This document shows, piece by piece, positions 63,624 through 64,000 of a DNA stretch of 64,000 nucleotides (positions are counted from its first letter, which is position 1; every line of letters begins with the position of its first letter). The position numbers and the translations under genes are program-made. A model generated the notes under the pieces. The model was not told the DNA's origin. It did no database searches and saw only the letters and a program-made list of their open reading frames with translations. Origin of the DNA: Nannochloropsis salina CCMP1776 (Eukaryota > Sar > Eustigmatophyceae > Eustigmatales > Monodopsidaceae); assembly GCA_004565275.1 (NCBI GenBank), contig SDOX01000016.1, positions 859,989 to 923,988 of the forward strand, read 5' to 3'.

Positions 63624-64000
63624 TCATCCGCAGGTCACATCCAAGTAGTCCAGCGCCTCCAGGAACACATCGTCACTCGCCCTGGTCACTAACGCCCTCA
63701 GCACCCCTTTCTCCCTCCCTTCCTCGGTCCTTCCCTCCGTCTCCTCCTCCATCATCTTCCTCTGTTTCTCCTCCTGCCACCGGAGGCGGAGAAGAGTGGC
63801 CCGATATGCAGAGCTTCCCCCCAAAACCATGGTCGCCATTCGACTTAAAGACCGACTCCTCCGGTTCAGCCGGATCGTCGGAATTCCGTCAGCGCATTTT
63901 CGGGCGTATTTCTGCATGTACGCCGTTAAGGATGTTACCGCGCTTTCCCCTTTATCATTCCTCAATGTAGGATCCGCGCCGCTCCTCAGCAGCAATTCCA
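63624..64000 (-). CDS. Ankyrin-repeat protein, C-terminal part (runs off the window)
   Basis: The last 125 residues of a larger protein. The visible start ELLLRSGADPTLRNDKGESA is the end of an ankyrin repeat (G-A-D-P-T-x-x-x-x-x-G). A helical, Glu/Arg-rich C-terminus follows (LLRLRWQEEKQRKMMEEE), ending YLDVTCG before a TGA. No ATG is in the window for this frame; the codon at 63995 is TTG in an ongoing frame. Partners and function are unknown. Confidence 0.7.
   Translation of the reverse strand, partial: ELLLRSGADPTLRNDKGESAVTSLTAYMQKYARKCADGIPTIRLNRRSRSLSRMATMVLGGSSAYRATLLRLRWQEEKQRKMMEEETEGRTEEGREKGVLRALVTRASDDVFLEALDYLDVTCG

Noticed and set aside
1-64000. tRNA genes and virus-derived elements
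   Set aside because: No cloverleaf-like segment with a GTTCRANNC-type T loop stood out outside coding sequence, and no reverse transcriptase, integrase, capsid or envelope-like frame was recognised.

Overview
The window looks like nuclear DNA of a photosynthetic stramenopile, most like an eustigmatophyte such as Nannochloropsis/Microchloropsis (inference). The reasons are: eukaryotic genes with GT-AG introns; compact, mostly GC-rich gene spacing; and N-terminal leaders on four proteins made of a signal peptide followed by a cleavage site with Phe (or Trp) at +1, the hallmark of bipartite targeting to a secondary plastid of red-algal origin. No tRNA, rRNA, CRISPR array, transposase, reverse transcriptase or virus-derived element was recognised. 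Two 100-N assembly gaps (20375-20474 and 59368-59467) each interrupt a gene.

Layout. 0-16 kb: a cyclin-Y homologue (-), a two-finger ZC2HC protein (+), translation initiation factor eIF3b (+), a very Trp/Arg-rich Sfi1-like protein (-), a plastid atypical short-chain dehydrogenase (-) and a mitochondrial-carrier-family protein with a plastid-like leader (+). 16.4-18.3 kb: a gene-free stretch. 18-29 kb: an ABCG transporter (-, nucleotide-binding domain lost at a gap), a plastid 'small multi-drug export' family membrane protein (+), an ANTH-domain clathrin adaptor (+) and POP1 of RNase P/MRP (-). 29-41 kb: an AT-richer, gene-poor, repeat-rich island. It holds one large secreted, mucin-like surface protein gene built from recent tandem duplications, a broken partial copy of the same locus, a long inverted repeat, and a small Cys-rich zinc-finger gene at its right edge. 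41-64 kb: a giant atypical protein kinase with WNK-like lysine placement (-), a plastid EGY/site-2-type metalloprotease (-), eIF3c with at least 15 short introns (+, 3' part lost at a gap), a bZIP-like protein with a 39-nt microexon (-), and the 3' end of an ankyrin-repeat gene at the window edge (-).

The genes do not form one pathway. Two eIF3 core subunits (b and c) lie about 48 kb apart, and POP1 adds a second RNA/translation function. Four proteins appear plastid-directed (SDR, carrier, export-family protein, EGY protease). Cyclin Y, the Sfi1-like protein and the kinase suggest cell-cycle or cytoskeletal roles. Splice models for cyclin Y, ABCG, POP1, the surface protein, eIF3c and the bZIP-like gene were worked out by hand from splice-site and reading-phase agreement and are not confirmed by transcripts.
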